Assembly (NCBI GenBank): GCA_015662935.1
Contig: DQTF01000254.1
Span: 1-8,388, forward strand
Length of the DNA stretch: 8,388 nt
From: Crocinitomicaceae bacterium
GTDB taxonomy: Bacteria; Bacteroidota; Bacteroidia; Flavobacteriales_D; Crocinitomicaceae
Direction of reading: 5' to 3'
Part shown: positions 5,564-8,388 of the stretch, one piece after another
Layout: the number at the start of each line of letters is the position of its first letter
Numbering within the stretch: position 1 is the first letter of the stretch
Notes under the pieces: generated by a model
Seen by the model: only the letters and a program-made list of their open reading frames with translations
Told to the model about the DNA's origin: nothing
Databases searched by the model: none
Position numbers and translations under genes: made by a program

Positions 5564-8388
5564 CTACGCCTTCTCCAAGCTCAACTTCGCATCTTCACTT
5601 TCTGCCAAATCTGTAATCAATGCATTTTCATCCAAGGTTTCAAAAATGACATCATTCGCCAAAACTTCATTGCAAACATAACTTGCATTTGCCTCAATTG
5701 CCTTTCTGATTTCTTCGTTGGTATCTACTTTCAAGAGAATTCTATCTGTCACTTCTAAACCTGAATCTTTCCGTAAATTTTGAACTCTATTCACCAATTC
5801 TCTTGCGATGCCTTCTGCTTTTAACTCTTCAGAAAGTGTAATGTCCAAAGCGACAGTAATTCCATTTTCAGAACTCACTAACCAACCTGGAATATCCTTT
5901 GCAACGACATAAAAGTCAGTCAAATCAAGCATTACAGCATCACCATTGATTTCTCCTGTCCAACCTTTGTCTGCCTCAATTTTCGCAATATCATCCGCAG
6001 AAAGTTGAGCAACCATTCCTGCAATTGCCTTCATGTGCTTACCATATTTCGGTCCGATTGTCTTAAAATTTGGCTTGATACTTTTCACCAAAACAGAATT
6101 ATCTTCTGCCAATAGTTCCAATTCTTTTACATTAACTTCAGAAAGAATCAACTCCTTTACGTGGGTGATATTCTCCGCAAATTCTTTGTTTAAACCAGGC
6201 ACCATAATTTTTTGCAAAGGTTGACGAACTCTCAAACGTTCTTTCTTTCTCAATCCTAAAACCAAGGAAGAAGTTCGCTGAGCAATGTCCATTTGAGCTT
6301 CTAATTTATCGTCTATAAATACTTCGTTTGCTATTGGAAATTTTGCTAAGTGAACAGATTCTGAATTGTCTTTTCCAGTTACTTTATTCAAATCTAAGAA
6401 CAGTTGATCCATGAAGAATGGTGCAATTGGCGCACTCAAAACTGCAACTGTCTCCAAACAGGTATATAAGGTCTGATAAGCCGATAATTTATCATTCTTC
6501 CCTGCTTCGTCCGTTGCTTGTTTCCAATAGCGTCTTCTGCACAGTCGCACGTACCAATTAGAAAGCTGATCTCCGACAAATTCTTGAATCAAACGACCTG
6601 CTTTTGTTGGCTCGAAAGAATCATAAGCATCATCGACATTCTTAATCAAAGAATTAAGTTTCGACAACACCCAACGGTCAATTTCTGGTCGGTCTTCCAA
6701 TGCTAAATCTGCTTCTGAATAATCGAAAGCATCAATATTTGCATACAATGCGAAGAATGAATAAGTATTATAAAGCGTTCCGAAGAATTTACGCTGTACC
6801 TCTGTAATTCCGTCTGTATCGAACTTCAAATTGTCCCACGGTTGTGCATTGGTAATCATGTACCAACGAGTAGCATCTGCGCCATACTTATCCAAAGTCA
6901 CAAAAGGATCTACCGCATTACCTAAACGTTTCGACATTTTTACGCCGTTTTTATCAAGAACCAAACCATTGGAAATCACAGATTTATACGCGACAGAATC
7001 AAAAACCATCGTTGAAATCGCATGCATGGTATAGAACCAACCTCTCGTTTGGTCCACTCCTTCTGCAATAAAATCAGCAGGATAAGCTTTATTATTCTCA
7101 ATTAATTCTTTGTTCTCAAATGGATAATGCCATTGTGCATAAGGCATAGAACCAGAGTCAAACCAAACGTCAATGAGATCAGCTTCTCGCGTCATTTTTT
7201 TACCAGAATTGGAAACCAAAGTAATTTCGTCCATATAATTCTTGTGTAAATCAATTTGCGCATAATTCTCTTTGGACATATCATTCTCATCAAAAGAAGC
7301 TAAAGGGTTTTCTGTCATTATTCCAGCAGAAACAGCTTTTCCACATTCTTCTTTTAGCTGAGCCACCGAAGAAATGCAAATTCTTTCATCTCCATCTTCT
7401 GTTGACCAAATAGGAATTGGAATTCCCCAATACCTTGAGCGAGAAAGGTTCCAATCGTTCAAGTTCTCTAGCCATTTCCCGAAACGACCTGTTCCTGTTG
7501 ATGCAGGCTTCCAATTAATGGTCTCATTCAATTCCGACATCCTCTTTTTGCCATCCGTTGCTTTGATGAACCAAGAATCAAGTGGATAATACAAAATTGG
7601 CTTATCTGTTCTCCAACAATGCGGATAACTGTGAACGTATTTCTCGACTTTAAATGCTTTATTTTCTATCTTTAATTTGATGGCAATTTCTACATCTGCA
7701 GATTTATCTGGCGCTGTTCCATCATCATAATATTCGTTTTTCACGTACTTCCCGGAGAATTCTCCCATTGCATTTGAGAATTTCCCTTCCAAATCGACCA
7801 ATGGTTTTGGTTCATTCTTCTCGTCGAGAACTAGCATCCCTGGAACGCCTGCATCAGCAGCAACTTTCGCATCGTCTGCACCAAATGTTGGAGCAATGTG
7901 CACGATTCCTGTTCCGTCTTCTGTTGTCACAAAGTCGCCTAAAATCACTTGAAAGGCATTTTCTGCATTCTCATAAGGAAGTTCATACGGCAATAATTGC
8001 TCGTATTTAATCCCGGCTAAATCTTTTCCTGAGCATTCTCCGGCAATGAAAAAAGGGATCTTTTTTCCGCCTTTTTCATAGCTAGAAAGATCGTTTTCAT
8101 CCTCAACATGAAAAAAGTTTTTGGAGAATTGGTAATTGACCAAGTTTTTCGCAACAATGACTTGAATTGGTTCAAAAGTATATTGATTAAACGACTTAAC
8201 GAGAACGTATTCTATTTTAGGACCAACACAAAGAGCTGTATTTGAAGGTAAAGTCCATGGAGTAGTTGTCCAAGCGATAAAGTGGATTTCTTGCCCTTCT
8301 CCAAAAGGAGAAGACTGGCCTGATTTCATCTTAAATTGAGCAACGACAGTGGTGTCTGTTACATCACGATAACAGCCTGGCTGATTAA
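5564..8388 (-). CDS. ileS: Isoleucyl-tRNA synthetase, N-terminus beyond the window
   Basis: Class I synthetase that charges tRNA-Ile in the cytoplasm. The stop is TAG at 5564-5566. The reading frame stays open past the first visible ATG (8327-8329) to the window edge: the 19 extra codons read NQPGCYRDVTDTTVVAQFK, a known IleRS stretch, so that ATG is internal. About 940 residues are visible; type 2 enzymes have roughly 1,100-1,160, so some 200 N-terminal residues including the HIGH motif lie outside. The CP1 editing domain shows TTTPWTLPSN (8240-8269) and GTGIVHIAPTFGADD (7871-7915, editing Asp at its end). VWFDSGS follows, then KMSKR (6926-6940) for ATP. The anticodon-binding and long C-terminal part includes ARELVNRVQNLRKDSG, typical of the type 2, eukaryote-like IleRS of Bacteroidota rather than the zinc-finger type 1. 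No frameshift or missing motif is seen in the visible part. Confidence 0.97.
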   Translation of the reverse strand, partial: NQPGCYRDVTDTTVVAQFKMKSGQSSPFGEGQEIHFIAWTTTPWTLPSNTALCVGPKIEYVLVKSFNQYTFEPIQVIVAKNLVNYQFSKNFFHVEDENDLSSYEKGGKKIPFFIAGECSGKDLAGIKYEQLLPYELPYENAENAFQVILGDFVTTEDGTGIVHIAPTFGADDAKVAADAGVPGMLVLDEKNEPKPLVDLEGKFSNAMGEFSGKYVKNEYYDDGTAPDKSADVEIAIKLKIENKAFKVEKYVHSYPHCWRTDKPILYYPLDSWFIKATDGKKRMSELNETINWKPASTGTGRFGKWLENLNDWNLSRSRYWGIPIPIWSTEDGDERICISSVAQLKEECGKAVSAGIMTENPLASFDENDMSKENYAQIDLHKNYMDEITLVSNSGKKMTREADLIDVWFDSGSMPYAQWHYPFENKELIENNKAYPADFIAEGVDQTRGWFYTMHAISTMVFDSVAYKSVISNGLVLDKNGVKMSKRLGNAVDPFVTLDKYGADATRWYMITNAQPWDNLKFDTDGITEVQRKFFGTLYNTYSFFALYANIDAFDYSEADLALEDRPEIDRWVLSKLNSLIKNVDDAYDSFEPTKAGRLIQEFVGDQLSNWYVRLCRRRYWKQATDEAGKNDKLSAYQTLYTCLETVAVLSAPIAPFFMDQLFLDLNKVTGKDNSESVHLAKFPIANEVFIDDKLEAQMDIAQRTSSLVLGLRKKERLRVRQPLQKIMVPGLNKEFAENITHVKELILSEVNVKELELLAEDNSVLVKSIKPNFKTIGPKYGKHMKAIAGMVAQLSADDIAKIEADKGWTGEINGDAVMLDLTDFYVVAKDIPGWLVSSENGITVALDITLSEELKAEGIARELVNRVQNLRKDSGLEVTDRILLKVDTNEEIRKAIEANASYVCNEVLANDVIFETLDENALITDLAESEDAKLSLEKA

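Noticed and set aside
5555..8010. Several plus-strand ORFs of 60-80 codons opposite ileS
   Set aside because: They lie entirely antisense to a strongly conserved gene and have no recognisable family features or signals.
5564..8329. ileS starting at the ATG 8327-8329
   Set aside because: The frame stays open to the window edge with recognisable IleRS sequence, and a full enzyme needs about 200 more N-terminal residues with HIGH.
1..8388. CRISPR array, tRNA, insertion sequence or attachment site
   Set aside because: No regularly spaced repeats, cloverleaf, transposase motif or terminal inverted repeats were seen by eye.

Overview
The window looks like a chromosomal piece of a Bacteroidota genome, most likely a marine or freshwater Flavobacteriia-type organism. 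This rests on AT-rich DNA, starts without clear Shine-Dalgarno sequences, an IleRS C-terminal half of the long 'type 2' kind usual in Bacteroidota, a short exported protein with a gliding/T9SS-style C-terminal module, and an ASPIC/UnbV protein next to a vanadium-haloperoxidase-like protein. The taxonomic call is inference from protein style; no database was searched.

Layout. Positions 1-4290 form a tightly packed plus-strand gene string. It starts with the last 13 codons of an upstream gene (possibly a MoxR-type AAA+ ATPase). A DUF58/vWA membrane protein follows (44-1375, TTG start 1 bp after the previous stop). Next, 2 bp further on, is an exported PAP2/vanadium-haloperoxidase-like enzyme (1378-2688). 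Last, overlapping by 4 bp (ATGA), is an exported seven-loop FG-GAP/VCBS propeller protein with a C-terminal ASPIC/UnbV domain (2685-4290). That last gene carries a one-base frameshift at 3402-3404, exactly inside its fourth calcium-type loop, so it reads as two overlapping ORFs. A symmetrical A-run/hairpin/T-run at 4273-4307 closes the unit and probably also terminates the facing minus-strand genes.

The minus strand from 4322 to 5437 holds two small exported proteins that are probably co-transcribed: a Sec-exported protein with a fibronectin-III-like region and a T9SS-CTD-like end (5437-4784), then a lipocalin-like lipoprotein (about 4738-4322). A 126-bp AT-rich gap (5438-5563) follows, with a weak candidate terminator and promoter. 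The rest of the window (5564-8388, minus) is isoleucyl-tRNA synthetase, cut by the window edge before its HIGH region. No stretch over 300 bp lacks a gene. I saw no tRNA, rRNA, CRISPR array, insertion sequence or long repeat.

How the genes may work together. The haloperoxidase-like enzyme and the ASPIC/UnbV propeller are both predicted to be exported, their genes overlap, and both carry an unusual CxxC pair. A paired extracytoplasmic enzyme and propeller partner is the most interesting reading. Their placement directly behind a (MoxR?)-DUF58 pair raises the possibility that this AAA+/vWA pair serves the same process, but that link is inference from spacing only.
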